DNA of 64,000 bases from Pseudopyrenochaeta lycopersici (GCA_003313425.1 NHZP01000001.1:1674001-1738000); one strand, 5' to 3'; positions 21,001-33,272 are shown, counted from the first letter of the stretch. A program made the numbers and translations. The notes: generated by a model not told the origin, from the sequence alone.

Positions 21001-21993
21001 AGAAATGAGCAAGGAGCATGATGCGGGCATGTGAGAATAGCAAGAAGTAAAGCACATTCATGCCGTCCTCAGGTAGTGACATGAAGCTTGAAATTACGTC
21101 AATTTCGGAGAGTTCGTACAATGAAATAGCGCAGGTGTCATTTCATAGCTTGCTTGCTGTCTCCTCGGAAATACTCCAGACACTTGTTGACCTCCACTTC
21201 TCAACATTTATAGCTCATGGTGCGCGTCTGATGTTGCCAGAACGGACACCCGGCGAAATGATGGCATGCTCAAGCGCCACAAGAAGCTAGAGTATACTAT
21301 GTTCACAGAGGGGAAATAGCTCATAGTGATGAGCGCCACGCTGGGTACGATCACCGAACCACAGGTGCGAAAACCGTGACTTGGTGGAGCTCACATATGT
21401 GCAAGTATGCCCAAAGGAAATCGGAAAGCGGGTGACAGCGATGCGCGGAAGAACGAAAGTGCACGTTAATGGTAAGAAAGGCCACAGAGGCACTGAGATA
21501 TCACGTGCTGGGGCTTCAAAGAGGTGACAGTGCATAATATTCCAGGATGAAGGAAGAGGTAGACTATGAAAGAGAAGAGACAAACCTACCATGCCGTTGA
21601 TACTACGATGGATGGTTTCAAGGGCAGCCAATAATGACTGACCGGGATTAAGGCACATATGAGTGTATGTAGAGCCTACCTTTCTGCCAATTGGAAGTAT
21701 GGGCGTGCTCCAGTTAAGCAGCTCACTAGAGCCAGACACTACAAATGTCCTGGGAGAAGATGCAATGGTCACGACTGCGCAGCTGGTTGGAAGAAGTTTG
21801 CATTAATACGTATATTCCAATACTATGGAGTCTGAGTAAACTTACATTTAACATGAAGAGAATGTCACGCGCAGACCCAGCCGTCCGTGATAGCGCCATA
21901 TATCTGCAAGCTGGCGCAAAATCTGGAGGAATATCAATATATGTCCAATCTGCAAAATGCAGTCGTTGCATCCTCGTTGTACACAGCTACCTC
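18044..21993. other. 3.95-kb region without a recognisable gene
   Basis: This lies upstream of the perilipin-like gene and downstream of PRP3 (both on the minus strand). ORFs up to 161 codons occur on both strands, but none shows a known motif, compatible exon joins or biased composition. I found no tRNA, 5S rRNA, transposase fragment or terminal repeat. The part next to 18044 should include the perilipin promoter. A degraded element or a non-coding transcript cannot be excluded. Confidence 0.5.
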
Positions 21994-23526
21994 TTATTCC
22001 ACACTCTTTGCAAGCGCCCACAAGCTATCAAGCTTGGCCCTGCCGAGTGTCTCGCGGGCCTCACCAGCGGTCTCGCACACTCGTGAACCCCACTTGCGGA
22101 ATGATCGTTGTTTGACTTCACCTTCGAAGATCAGAATGCACTTATTGGCAGAATGATCCTTCGTATTGCCCTGATCGTCTAAAGCCCTCAGCCACTGTGG
22201 ATCTGATGCTTGCTTCTCCGCTTGTATTTCTGTCGGCGGGGCATTTTCCTGCCAGTTGATACGGTGGAGCATAAGCTTTTTGAATTTGTTGATTGCATAT
22301 TGGCCTCCCTCGACAACCACAAGGTTGAGTTCGGGGTTGAAGAGGGTGACACCTGTGAGCGCGAGCTGTTTTCCGTTGTTGTCGATTTGGAAGCGATGCT
22401 TGCCGAACGCCAGTGTGTTGATCTTGAAGACACACATGTACAGCCCCTTTTGCGCGTCCTTTTCTTGATTGGCAACGAGCTTGGCTAGCTCCTGTTCTTT
22501 GGTCAGCTTTCGCTCTGCGTTTGCTGTGACGTGATCGTCGTGTCGTTGCGCGATTTGTGACTCGACGAGCATTTCAACAGCAGTTGGATCCGCGATGGCT
22601 TGCTCTCCCATAACGCGCATCATGTTTCCACGCTTGACCTTGGGTGGTGGAGGCGGTTCCAGGCCGAGACGGATCTTGGCTTGATGCTCCTTGTGGTCGG
22701 CTGCACGGCGCATCCTTCGCAACTTGGCTTGCTCCTTGGTGGTAAGATACATGGGCTTGACTTCGACTAGGCGTTGGTCTTGCGGTGCTTTGAGAAGGGG
22801 AGGATGCTGCACGTAAATGGTGATGATGGAATCGTCGCTCCCAATCTTGACTTTCTCAGGGTCATGGATGCAATCGTAATTCTTTTCTGGCACAATGCCC
22901 TCGTCCCACCACTCAATGTCTGGAGGCGCCTGTACAAGGAAACCACGCTCGCTGTTCTCATCCAGACCGGCGCGGCGGGCCATTATAGCAAGCCTCTTCT
23001 TGATCTGTTCGAGCTTACTCTGGGCGCGTAATTTCGAGGCCTGGTCGAGGTATTTTCCGTGCTGATTGAAGACCAGGACTCGAGGGCCCCTACCCTTGGC
23101 CAAACCGGCGGCTTTGGGGTCGAAGTAGGGGTTCTCCAGCTCTTCATCTTGTTGTTGTGTTGGCTTGGGCGCACTCTTTGGCTTTGTTTCGACCTTGGGT
23201 GTCTCTGCACGTCGGTTGCCCAGCGTTGTCGCAAAGCGTGGGCCTGTGGATTCTGGGGCTGGCGACTTGGCTTCTACTTTCTCACCCTTCAACGCCGCCA
23301 TCCTCGCCCTCATGGCCTCAAGCCTAGAATTGCCATCACTAGCCGGCGCAGCTGCGGGGGGAGGTGCAGATGCGCCATTGGTATTTGCTCTTTGCGCAGC
23401 GACCCTGGCTGCTATTTCTGCAGCCTTTGCCCGCGCGGCGGCGATGGCATCTGATGCTTTGGCGCGCTTGACATCACCAGTTGGGCCCTGGCCTTCAGGA
23501 TGCGGGCGTTTCTCGACCATCGTCAT
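21994..23526 (-). CDS. PRP3: U4/U6 small nuclear ribonucleoprotein Prp3
   Basis: This intronless ORF encodes 510 residues. The N-terminal about 150 residues are Ala/Lys/Pro-rich and disordered (VKRAKASDAIAAARAKAAEIAARVAAQ). The central Prp3 domain includes NPYFDPK, EWWDEGIVP and the run KPMYLTTKEQAKLRRMRR. The C-terminal ferredoxin-like DUF1115 domain (about 380-505) carries FNPELNLVVVEGG, INKFKKLMLHRINW and NKCILIFEGEVKQRSFRKW. Prp3 binds U4/U6 snRNA with Prp4 in the tri-snRNP, in the nucleus. The ORF begins ATG ACG ATG; the second ATG is equally plausible. It diverges from RPA190 with 426 bp between start codons. Confidence 0.95.
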   Translation of the reverse strand: MTMVEKRPHPEGQGPTGDVKRAKASDAIAAARAKAAEIAARVAAQRANTNGASAPPPAAAPASDGNSRLEAMRARMAALKGEKVEAKSPAPESTGPRFATTLGNRRAETPKVETKPKSAPKPTQQQDEELENPYFDPKAAGLAKGRGPRVLVFNQHGKYLDQASKLRAQSKLEQIKKRLAIMARRAGLDENSERGFLVQAPPDIEWWDEGIVPEKNYDCIHDPEKVKIGSDDSIITIYVQHPPLLKAPQDQRLVEVKPMYLTTKEQAKLRRMRRAADHKEHQAKIRLGLEPPPPPKVKRGNMMRVMGEQAIADPTAVEMLVESQIAQRHDDHVTANAERKLTKEQELAKLVANQEKDAQKGLYMCVFKINTLAFGKHRFQIDNNGKQLALTGVTLFNPELNLVVVEGGQYAINKFKKLMLHRINWQENAPPTEIQAEKQASDPQWLRALDDQGNTKDHSANKCILIFEGEVKQRSFRKWGSRVCETAGEARETLGRAKLDSLWALAKSVE

Positions 23527-23794
23527 TGGGGTGTGGAGGAGGCGACGAGGCGATAGGTGAGGTTCTTGAGTTGGTCTTTGGTAGGCTGCGGAGCTCGCGG
23601 GGGTGCGGTTGAAAGGTCTGCAGAGCGGCGTATCGCTCCTGCAAGGAGGCTGTAGGGTATTTTAATGCATGCAAGCAATGAAAAACGCCAGTGGAGAATG
23701 TCGGAAACGGGGCAGGGCTTGAAGGGTTCGTTGGTGGTGATGAATGCGGCCTCTTGCTGTCAAGGAGAGGTGACGCGAAATCAAAGGCGCCGTC

Positions 23795-23804
23795 CAGTCA
23801 CGTG
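23795..23804. promoter_or_regulatory. Homol-D-like / CACGTG element in the PRP3-RPA190 promoter
   Basis: CAGTCACG (23795-23802), matching the Homol-D core known from fission yeast ribosomal-protein promoters, overlaps the E-box palindrome CACGTG (23799-23804). It lies between the two divergent start codons (23526 and 23953), about 150 bp upstream of RPA190. CACGTG is a Cbf1/bHLH-type site. Function is inferred from position only. Confidence 0.4.
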
Positions 23805-23952
23805 CTTTGGTGCACCGGCTAAACCATGGCCGAACTTTTTCTGGTCCCAAAAAATCTCCCCGCAGCTTTTGAGCTCTTGCCATTGCTGAATGCCTTTGCA
23901 CGCCGAGTATTGTATGAGGCAGGCGTAACAGCTTGGGAGCAGTGTCGCCAAA

Positions 23953-26900
23953 ATGAACACCCACCAGCCCACGTCGTCGGCCATCCAAGGCGTGGAGTTT
24001 GGCTTCCTTGCCGCCAACGACATTCGAGCTCTCTCGGTGAAGCGCATAACGAACCCGACGACCTTTGATACATTACTACACCCCGTATCTGGCGGTCTGC
24101 ACGATGCTGCCCTCGGTGCATTCCTAGACAATCCGTAAGCTTGACACTACTCGCGGCGAGTCTTCCAGATTCAAGATTTTTCTACTAATCATGCCGTCAA
24201 GATGCTCAACATGCGGTCTCACCACAATGGGTGGCTGCCCTGGCCACTGTGGCCATATCGAGCTCCCCGTGCCCGTCTATCACCTCACGTTCCTTGACCA
24301 GCTGCTGCGACTGCTCCGCGGCAAGTGCGTCTACTGCCACCAGTTCAAGCTTGCCCGCGTACAGGTAAACGAGTTTGTGTCACGACTACGTTTGATCCGA
24401 TGTGGCTTAGTGCAAGAAGCGAACGAAATGCATGAGCACATCGACATCAATAAGGGAAAAACTGGAAAGCGCCATGTGGAAGACTCGGAATCAGACGACG
24501 ACAATGACGACATCATCGGACAGCGAAATAACTACGTGAAGCGGTGCATGAAACGGGCCGGCATCTCGAAGCACAATGCGCGGTCAATCAAGGAGAAGAA
24601 TGACACAATCGCCGAAGCTCGTCGAGTGGTGCTCAAAGATTTCTACACACAACTTGTAGCAGGAAAGAAATGCAAGAACTGCCAGGGCGTCAATCCCACT
24701 TACCGCAAGGATCGGGGCATCAAGGTCTTCCGAAAAAACTTGAGTGCGAAGGAAAAGGCACTAATGGCGCAGGCTGAGAAGCGCATGCAAAACCCTCTGG
24801 ACATTCTGGCGCGGCGGGACGCGAAAGCGAAGAAGCAGCCGGTGCATACAGATGAGGGCGTAGCCGACCTTGACCCCGAGTCCGACGAGGACGAGGGTGT
24901 TGACATGGACGACATACAAGAGGCCGACGGCTCGCTCGTGGCCACAGAGGCAGGCATGGCACGAAAATCAAGAACGGCAGTCGATGCAGACGACAGCTCG
25001 CAAGAGTACATTACAGCAGCAGAAGTCAGAGCGGCCATGATATTGCTCTTCGAAAACGAATCAGACTTGTTGCGGCTGCTGTACAACCCCTACGGAGCAA
25101 AATCTCTTGTGGACGTGAGTGCAGATATGTTCTTCATGGAAGCAGTCATCGTACCACCCAACAAGTTCAGAATGGAGGATAAGACCGGAGACTCCATCGC
25201 CGAATCACCAAAGAACACACTCTACAAGGGTATTCTGAATGCATGCGATTCCATGCGCCAGATTAGCAATGAGATGAAAGGGCAAGAGAACGAGGCTGGG
25301 TACCGGCGCCGCAACTTTGATGATCTGCAGACACAATGGGTAAATCTTCAGGGTGCTGTAAATGCATTGATTGATCGCGATGCCAATCCAGTGCAGGGCC
25401 GCGCTGCGGTCACTAATGCAGACGGAATTAAACAGCATCTTGAGAAGAAGGAGGGTCTATTCCGAAAGAACATGATGGGCAAGCGTGTCAATTTCGCCGC
25501 CCGCAGTGTCATCTCTCCTGATCCGAACATTGAGACTAATGAGATCGGCGTTCCCCCAGTATTTGCCATGAAACTCACTTATCCGGAGCCAGTTACGAAT
25601 CACAACTTTTACGACCTGAAGGAAGCTGTACTCAACGGCCCAGACAAATGGCCTGGAGCGCACGCCATCGAGAATGAGTTTGGACAAGTCATTGCACTTC
25701 GAAAGAAGAATTATGAGGAGCGACTGGCTTTAGCGAATCAACTTCTAGCGCCTTCAACCTCATATGCGAATGGATCGAAGAATAAGAAAGTACATCGTCA
25801 TCTGAACAACGGCGACGTTGTCATAATGAACCGACAACCGACGTTGCACAAGCCGTCCATGATGGCACATCGAGCTCGAGTTCTGCCTGGTGAGAAGACA
25901 ATTCGCATGCACTATGCCAACTGTAACACATACAATGCCGATTTCGATGGAGACGAGATGAACATGCACTTCCCCCAGAATGAGCTCGCTCGTGCGGAAG
26001 CTATGACTATCGCGGACACAGACCATCAATATCTTTCTGCAACTGCTGGAAAACCCTTGCGTGGTCTCATTCAGGATCATATTTCCATGGGCGTCTGGCT
26101 CTCAAACAAAGATACCTTCTTCACAAGGGAGGAGTACCACCAGCTTTTGTATTCCTGCTTGAGACCTGAGGACGGCCACACTACATCTGGCAGACTCGAG
26201 ACTGTCGCACCCATGGTCTGGAAGCCTCAGCCATTATGGACAGGAAAACAGATCATCACCACTGTTCTGAAGAACATCAAACCTGCTGAGTACCAAGACT
26301 TGACGCTAACATCTAAATCGTCAACCGATGGGAAATTGTGGGGGCCCAACAGCGAAGAGCAGACAGTCATCGTTAAAGACGGCCAATTGCTTTGCGGTAT
26401 CATTGATAAAAGTCAGATTGGTCCCGCAGGAGGTGGATTGATTAATGGTATATACGAGGCATATGGCGAGACCATTGCGGGTCGAGCCTTGAGTATCATC
26501 GGACGGTTATTGACGAAACTGCTTCATATGCGTGCATTTTCTTGCGGTGTCGAAGACCTTATCTTAACGGAAGAAGGGGATAAAGCACGCTTAGAAGCGC
26601 TCAAGCAGGCGGAAAAGGTTGGCTTTGAAGTAGCGTCGAAGTATGTCACGATGGACTGTACACAGATCGATGCAAACAACCCTGAACTACTTCGTCGTCT
26701 GGAAAGTGTTCTACGAGATGATTCCAAGCAGCACGGATTGGATCTGCTAACCAACACCGCGAACGGCAAAATCTCGTCTGCAGTAACCTCTGCCTGCTTA
26801 CCAAAAAGGCTCATCAAACTCTTCCCGAAGAACCAAATGCAAGCGATGACGGGTTCTGGAGCCAAGGGCAGTCAGGTCAATGCCAACCAAATCTCTTGTA

Positions 26901-29353
26901 ATCTCGGTCAGCAGGTTTTGGAAGGACGGCGTGTTCCTATCATGGTCAGTGGTAAGTCATTGCCGTGCTTCAGGCCTTTCGAGACAAGCGTTCGCGCAGG
27001 CGGCTACATTGTCAACCGCTTCTTGACTGGCATCAGACCGCAAGAGTACTACTTTCATATGATGGCCGGTCGAGAAGGTCTCATTGATACTGCGGTCAAA
27101 ACATCGCGCTCCGGGTACTTGCAACGATGTATTGTGAAGGGCATGGAAGGTCTTCACGTCGAGTACGATACATCTGTTCGGGACTCGGATGGCAGCATGG
27201 TTCAGTTCCTTTACGGCGAAGACGGTCTTGACACCACCAGGCAGAAGTATTTAAACGACTTCAAGTTCCAAGCGCAAAACTTTCTGTCCCTGGCCCAGGC
27301 TTTGCAAACCCAAGAGGCCTTTGCACAAGTCTACAGTCCTGAAGCTTCTGATCACAATAAGCGGGCTGCAAAGAAGGCTCGCAAGGGTGACCTTACGGCT
27401 ATGGATCCTGCCACGGCCATTTACACGCCTTCGCGCTACAGCGGCAGTACCTCTGAACTGTTTCTTCAAGCGAAGAAAGAGGTAAGCTAAATATCATCTC
27501 GATACGCAACAAGTGCTAACATTCACCAGTATTGCGAGAACAACCCCGATAAGCTACTCAAGAATAAGAAGAAAGATCCAGATGGTGAAATCCTCAAAAA
27601 GAGCTTCGAGCAGATGCTCGATCTCAAGTATCTTCGTTCACTGGTTGAACCTGGTGAAGCCGTCGGCGTCGTGGCTGGCCAGTCTATTGGTGAGCCTTCG
27701 ACACAGATGACGCTAAACACTTTCCATTTGGCTGGTCACTCCGCAAAGAACGTCACCCTCGGTATTCCACGTTTGCGAGAAATCGTCATGACTGCCAGTG
27801 CAAAGATCTCAACCCCATCCATGCAACTATACCCTCATCCAGAGCTTTCGAAGGAGGATAATGACAAGTTTGCAAAGAGTATTACTCGCCTGCCACTCTC
27901 TGCTGTTTTGGACAAGGCCACTGTGACTGAGACCTCTGGCCCTGGCAGTCAGTTCGGCCAAGCTAGGAGCTATAAGATCCGGTTGGACTTTTATCCAGCC
28001 AAGGAGTACACCCAAGAATACGCCATCAAGGTGCGAGATGTTGCAGAGTCAATTGAGCAGAAGTTTTGCCCGCGCCTGCAGAAGGCCATTCGAATTGATC
28101 TTAAGAAGAAAGGGGAGAATAAATCGCTGTCTACCGCGAACTCATCAGCCCTCCCTACTATTGGCGAAGGATTACGCTCAATTGATCAGCAAATGTCCGG
28201 CGAGGCTGAACCAGCGGCCGGTAATGAAGGTGGTCCTGAGGATGAGGATAGTGATGATGGTGAAGGAGAAGGCGACGCTGATCAGGCGAAAGCGCGTGGC
28301 AGGCGTGAAGACAGCGTCGGCTACGAAGAACCAGAAGAGGAGGAACAAGCCTACAACGACAACCTGGATCGTGAAGAAGCTAGCGAAGATGACGAGACTT
28401 ACGGCGGCAGTCCCAAAGCCTCCCGCGCAGCAACGCCAGACCCAGACTCCGAGGGCGAGGACGAACAAATGCTCGTGCCTACCGACGAAGCCTCAGATAT
28501 CCGTCGCGATCGCATCTGCAACAAGAACCCTGATGTTTTCAATTTCACGTTCGACGACCGGAAAGGCGCCTTCTGCGAAATTACGTTCGAATTCCCCGCT
28601 GCCACACCCAAACTCCTCATGCTGCACCATGTGGAAGCGGCAGCAGAATTTGCGACCATTCACGTCATCCCCGGCATCACCGCTGCCACTTACGCATCTG
28701 TCGACGTTGAAGAGCCTTTCATTAACACTGATGGTTCAAACATGATAGCTATGCGCGAGTTTGGTCATATAATTGACGTGAACCGCATGTTCACCAATGA
28801 CATTGTGTCTATGCTACATCTCTACGGCGTAGAGGCGTGTCGCGCAACCATTGTCCGCGAGATGCATGGCGTGTTTGCTGGTCACGGTATCAGTGTAGAT
28901 CAGCGACATCTTAATCTCATCGCTGATACGATGACCAAGGGTGGAGGTTTCACTCCCTTCAATCGCATTGGGCTTAAGGGCAATGTCAGCCCATTCATGA
29001 AGATGAGCTTCGAGACTACGGTCGGTTTCCTAAAGGATGCCGTACTTGAGCGAGATTGGGATGACCTCAAAAACCCTAGTGCGCGAATCGTGGTTGGTAG
29101 ACTGGGTGGTATTGGAACTGGCGCTTTCGATGTTCTGGCACCGGTCACCGTTATTGACCCTCTGAAGCAAAGCATAGAGGATGTGCAGGAGGGCATTGAG
29201 GACAGCAAAGAGCGCGATGAAGATGATGACGTTATCATGAACGACGTACACGATGTAGAGGACGTTCTTGCCAATGGCGAAGAGGAGGTATTCACAACAC
29301 AGGAATTGCCGAGTAGGAAAAAGTCAAAGAAGCATAGGCGGAGTAGCGAGTAG
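23953..29353 (+). CDS. RPA190: DNA-directed RNA polymerase I subunit RPA190 (largest subunit)
   Basis: Exons 23953-24134, 24202-27481 and 27530-29353 encode about 1761 residues; introns are 67 and 48 nt. Splicing of the first intron creates the N-terminal clamp zinc site C62-x2-C65-x7-C73-x2-H76 ([15 protein letters not shown]). The active-site loop NADFDGDEM (residues about 639-647) supplies the three Asp that hold the catalytic magnesium. The third exon opens near the bridge-helix/trigger-loop region ([25 protein letters not shown]). The acidic Asp/Glu-rich insertions (around residues 225-260 and 1380-1470) are typical of Pol I, as is the long jaw region. The enzyme transcribes rDNA in the nucleolus. 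It is convergent with the LPMO gene. Confidence 0.96.
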
Positions 29354-30306
29354 TTGATTGATCTATTTTGACTACGATGTATGTTACGGGGGTGTTAAAA
29401 GGGGGCATGGCATACTGGGCGTTCTTGTTTTCCTTGTATAGCGGCACTGTGTAATATCCTACCATGAGCATCTCACGTATGAAATAAAACGGTCATAGAT
29501 ACTAAATCCATCCAATCTGTGATGTAAACAACGAAGAACATAAATATGCAGTATACTGTTTTGTCAGTCCCATCTTTTACAAACACTCCAAATCAGTAGC
29601 TTGATGTCTTCCAGCCCGCTACGCGAACGGACGTGAGTCGAAATTTACGCGCTGAAATTGTGTATCGGTTCTATTGCGGGGGCAATCTAGAGTGAGCTAA
29701 GATTGATGAATGACAAATACTGTCAGGATGCCAAATCACACCAAGGTGCCCACGGTATATAAAGTTCTAGAGGAAAGAGAGGGGGGAAGAAGAGAGGAGG
29801 GGTTACGGGATATTAATACGTCATACAGAGCGCTACATGGGTATACGAGCTCCAATCTTGCTGCTTTACTGTCATAGGTTTGTTCATGCTTGTAAGAGCT
29901 TACGGTGAAATGTTGTGCAGAAATATCTATTGACACAGCGTCTACAGCTGAAACAGACTTTGGCATGTGAAGGCGTGAGCAACAAGGACTAAGAGCAATA
30001 GAGGAGAGTGCTAGTGATGAGAATCTAAACGGTCCGTCGCTTGTGCAGAGTTCGAGTACTTTCCCCAAAGTGATTGATTCCCCAATATTGTAAAGCTCCG
30101 AATAAAATAGTCAAAGTGCTCTTAAGCAATGTCATCGCGGAGGGTTACGTATCACGCACGCAATTGCACGAAAAACACTGATGGCAAAACGGAGTTCTGT
30201 TGGCAGATGCACGCATCGCATTCATGAGGGTGTTTATATACGAAGTGAATATTTACAATGAAGCGTCTCCGACTCGATCGTCCCGTCGATATAGAGATCA
30301 GCAGAC
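29354..30306. other. intergenic, convergent 3' ends
   Basis: This 953-bp gap lies between RPA190 (+) and the LPMO gene (-). A TATATAAAG word near 29756 is present, but no ORF with coding character follows on either strand. Confidence 0.5.
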
Positions 30307-31152
30307 CTAGCAGGTGAACTTCTTCGGGCCAGGGATGGTGTAGGTTTGAGCTGCTGAAAGTCAGTCACTTCTCTCAGGAAATAATAGTGAGAGATTTCTT
30401 GTCATACCCTTGTAGGCATCATAAGTGATACCAGGATCAGTAGACTTGTAAGCACCAGGGAAGCTAACGAGACCTGAAGGCTTCGTGCTACCACCGCCAG
30501 TGACCTTGAGCTGATGGCATCCAGGGTAAAATTGAGCACCTGGGTATGAGTAGGCAGCGTGAAGTGCAATGAGCTCGTGGCGTACGAGATAATAGCCTGA
30601 TGGGATGCACTTTGGAATGGTGTAAGTGACAGTGCCGCCTGCCTTCATGAGAGCGGTAGCACCCCAGGTGTTGGATGTTCCATCACGGCCCTGTTCTTGG
30701 ACCTTGAACCAGACAGCTCTGATGACTGATATTAGCACAAGCTGCCTGAGGTAGGACAAGACATACGAAGATTCGGGCATCCAATTATTGCAGCCGGAGT
30801 CAGGGCACTGGGCCATGTAGGTGACTGAAGGACCGACGTGGCTATCAGGCCACAAAGTCCACCAGAGCTTGACATCAGAACCAGCAGCGACCTCAGCATG
30901 CAGAGCAGCAGGGGATGAGCCGGCAATACCACCAGCAGCGTAGCCGCCGCATTGAACATCCGAGATGGCGACGTTCTCAACGGGGCCGTTACCCTGGATA
31001 GGACGCGAAATACGGTCGGGCTTGGGGTTCATGTACGGATCTTGATAAGGTTGGTAGAATGTGTAGTCTTTTCCAGCAATGCTTGCATTGTTGACATAGC
31101 CGTGAGCTGAAACAGCCGTGGCAAGAGCGAGAGCAGATGCAATGTACTTCAT
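30307..31152 (-). CDS. AA9 lytic polysaccharide monooxygenase (former GH61)
   Basis: Exons 31152-30767, 30718-30408 and 30353-30307 encode 247 residues; introns are 48 and 54 nt. A signal peptide (MKYIASALALATAVSA) is followed at once by His17 of HGYV, which after cleavage becomes the N-terminal His of the copper brace. The second brace His is probably in YLVRHELIALH, and the buried Gln/Tyr motif is AQFYPGCHQL, as in AA9. Cysteines at CGG, CNNW and PGC fit AA9 disulphides. There is no CBM1 or linker. The enzyme oxidatively cleaves cellulose or xyloglucan outside the cell. The upstream in-frame ORF to 31383 lies outside the signal peptide and was not included. Confidence 0.95.
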
Positions 31153-32285
31153 TGTGAATGGTTCGAAAAGGCACGATCCAGCGTAACAGTAATGAAGTGG
31201 TGCGAAGAATCGAATGAATATAAGCTGGAAGAAGGACAAAAAAAGAGCGATGCTCCGGTGCCGAATGACCTGAATGCCGAGATAGATTGCGCGAAGATGT
31301 AGTATTATAGTATCTATTGTAATTGCCCCAGGATTCAGGACGGCGCCTAGGTGGCACCTGTACAAGCAGTTTGAAACTTCCATGGTGGCGATGCCGCCAG
31401 GTGATCATGAAGGGAGTGGGTAGATTAAACAAAGTGCGCTAGTGGCACATGGTGTGGCACTTGGAAGCTCCGCTACTTTCCTGATGTGGACAAAAGAAAT
31501 TCTGCAGCCTGTTGATGCAGGCTCGAGATTGAGATTAGATGTAAGCCTGCCTAGTCCCGGTGGCTTTTAAAAACAATTGCTGTACAAGGTATCAAAGGAT
31601 CTCATCAGTTTCGGCGGGAATGAGAGTATGACAAGAGGATGCCATGAATCGTTGTTTGCTGTTGAAACGAAGTGGGGTCATGAAACAAAGCGTCGACTCG
31701 CTGTGAATGTGTACTTGATTTTGGGTGATTGGTGGACACATCCTCATACTTGATGGTTGACGTCTCAGATTGTAGATCCCACGTGATCTCGTCTACTAGA
31801 CCGGGGAATCCTATGCTCCCATCGGAGAAATTATATTAGGATGATATAGAGAGCCGGGTTGTCGGTTGCAATGTTGCGCGTGGTCGTCACGAGAAAGAAG
31901 CTTTCGTCAGCGATTATGCATGCAAGCCGTGTGGTGAAGCACCCATACTTCTGAATCGTAAGCCGCGGCTCAAAATTTTCAAAGAGATTGCAGGCAATCT
32001 TAGATTGTGATGCAGCGGACAAAGCCTTGGCTTTAGAAGTGGGACTTACGCAGACAAGAGATTTTGGTAGCGAGGTACGAGAGGCGAATGGTCAAGTCCC
32101 CAGTACTTGGGATAATGGAGAATGTATAATGATTGGGGCAAGGCCTCGATTATCGGTTCCAGTAATGCGGTCGAGTTCCTTCAGCGAAAGTTGGTGAGAG
32201 ATGAAACGCAAAAGTAACGGATGAGATGCCAGGAAGCTCCTAGTCCACTAGTAGCTAGGGATCCGGATGGCCCTTCAGTAACAGG
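31153..32285. other. intergenic between LPMO and GFA-domain gene
   Basis: This 1.1-kb region should contain the LPMO promoter (its right part lies downstream of the minus-strand GFA gene). Short ORFs (up to 69 codons) show no known motif. I see no repeat or RNA gene. Confidence 0.5.
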
Positions 32286-32702
32286 TTACTTCTTCTCCGC
32301 AAAATCAGGCTCAGCCTCCCACCTCTCTACACCCTCAGGGATCGGCACAACTGCGCTTCGGCAGAAGATGTGTTTGCCGCCGCTCCAGTCTAGTCCTTCT
32401 AGCAGCCCGCCCTTGACGGCAACCGTTTCCGGGTTGCCGTCATCTAGGATGTATGCATGCATGATCCGACTACCGCACTCTTTACAGAAATAGCAGCGTT
32501 GCTTGTTACCCGTGTCACACTGCCGGACAAAGAAGGAGACGGAGGGATTATCATCGACTCGGAAGAAGGGGAAGATGGCTGAGGTGCCGAAAGCGCTGGC
32601 TGATTGTTTACGACAGTCGATGCAATGGCAGTGGAACAGCAAATTGGGTTTAGCGGTGGGGGTGGTGAATTTGACTGTGCCACAAGCACAAGAGCCGTTC
32701 AT
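32286..32702 (-). CDS. GFA (glutathione-dependent formaldehyde-activating) family zinc protein
   Basis: This intronless ORF encodes 138 residues. The zinc ligands of the GFA/CENP-V fold are visible: CACG near residues 5-8, CHCIDCRK (about 30-37) and CKECGS (about 74-79). SASAFGTSAIFP and RIMHAYI are further family motifs. Family members bind zinc and sometimes react with glutathione adducts, but most fungal copies have no proven activity. The ATG at 32702 was chosen because it starts directly before the first Cys motif; an in-frame extension to 32786 has no family resemblance. It diverges from CDC37. Confidence 0.9.
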   Translation of the reverse strand: MNGSCACGTVKFTTPTAKPNLLFHCHCIDCRKQSASAFGTSAIFPFFRVDDNPSVSFFVRQCDTGNKQRCYFCKECGSRIMHAYILDDGNPETVAVKGGLLEGLDWSGGKHIFCRSAVVPIPEGVERWEAEPDFAEKK

Positions 32703-33272
32703 GACTAATTTTTGAGCTGGCGATGTTGAAATATTACAAGCAAGAAGTTGGATAGACTGTGGAGAGATGATGTTGATGTGTCGCAAGAGACGCTCCCATA
32801 TTCGTGGAAGTTATGATACCCCGCATGAAGGATGTGGGGTGGACCAGAAGCTCCTTCGTCGCAAAAAAGAAGCAGACAGCAGCTCCCGCGAAGAACATTG
32901 CACTCGAGTGGTCCGTTTACTAGGTGAACGAGAGACCACAGACGTGTAAGGCGTTCGGTCCTTCCTCGCCAACTGCATTGGGCTGATGATCCGTCCACTC
33001 TGGTCTGCCGCGGGAATTCGATGGTCAGGTGACTACGTGCCCAAAAAAAAAAGTGTCAATTGGCCTTGAGGGTATGGATATTTATTATGGGAGCGTCTTA
33101 GAAGACGGTGCCCGGTCGTAGTCGTGGTGTGGTGAAGTGGTAGATGAAGGTACTCGAAGATTCTCGATGACGAAGCTTGGGCCAAACCATCCCACTTCAA
33201 CTGCCCCGCGGTCCTCGACAAACAGAGCGCCTGAGCAGCAACAGTAAGCAGCCGCGACCTTGACACACAAAA
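32703..33272. other. divergent promoter region between the GFA gene and CDC37
   Basis: This 570-bp region lies between two divergent start codons. It contains a heat-shock-element-like site (see 33156) and an A-run near 33041-33052. No ORF in it is convincing. Confidence 0.5.
33156..33168. promoter_or_regulatory. heat-shock element-like site upstream of CDC37
   Basis: GAAgaTTCtcGAt gives two perfect alternating nGAAn units and a third with one mismatch, the spacing required by heat-shock factor. It lies 105-117 bp upstream of the CDC37 start codon. CDC37 is an Hsp90 co-chaperone, so Hsf1 control is reasonable but not shown. Confidence 0.45.

Noticed and set aside
18044..21993. RIP-degraded transposon relic
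   Set aside because: Composition is not strongly AT-rich, and no terminal repeat or transposase fragment was seen.
30767..31383. N-terminal extension of the LPMO to 31383
   Set aside because: It would bury the signal peptide and the N-terminal His that must be exposed for copper binding.
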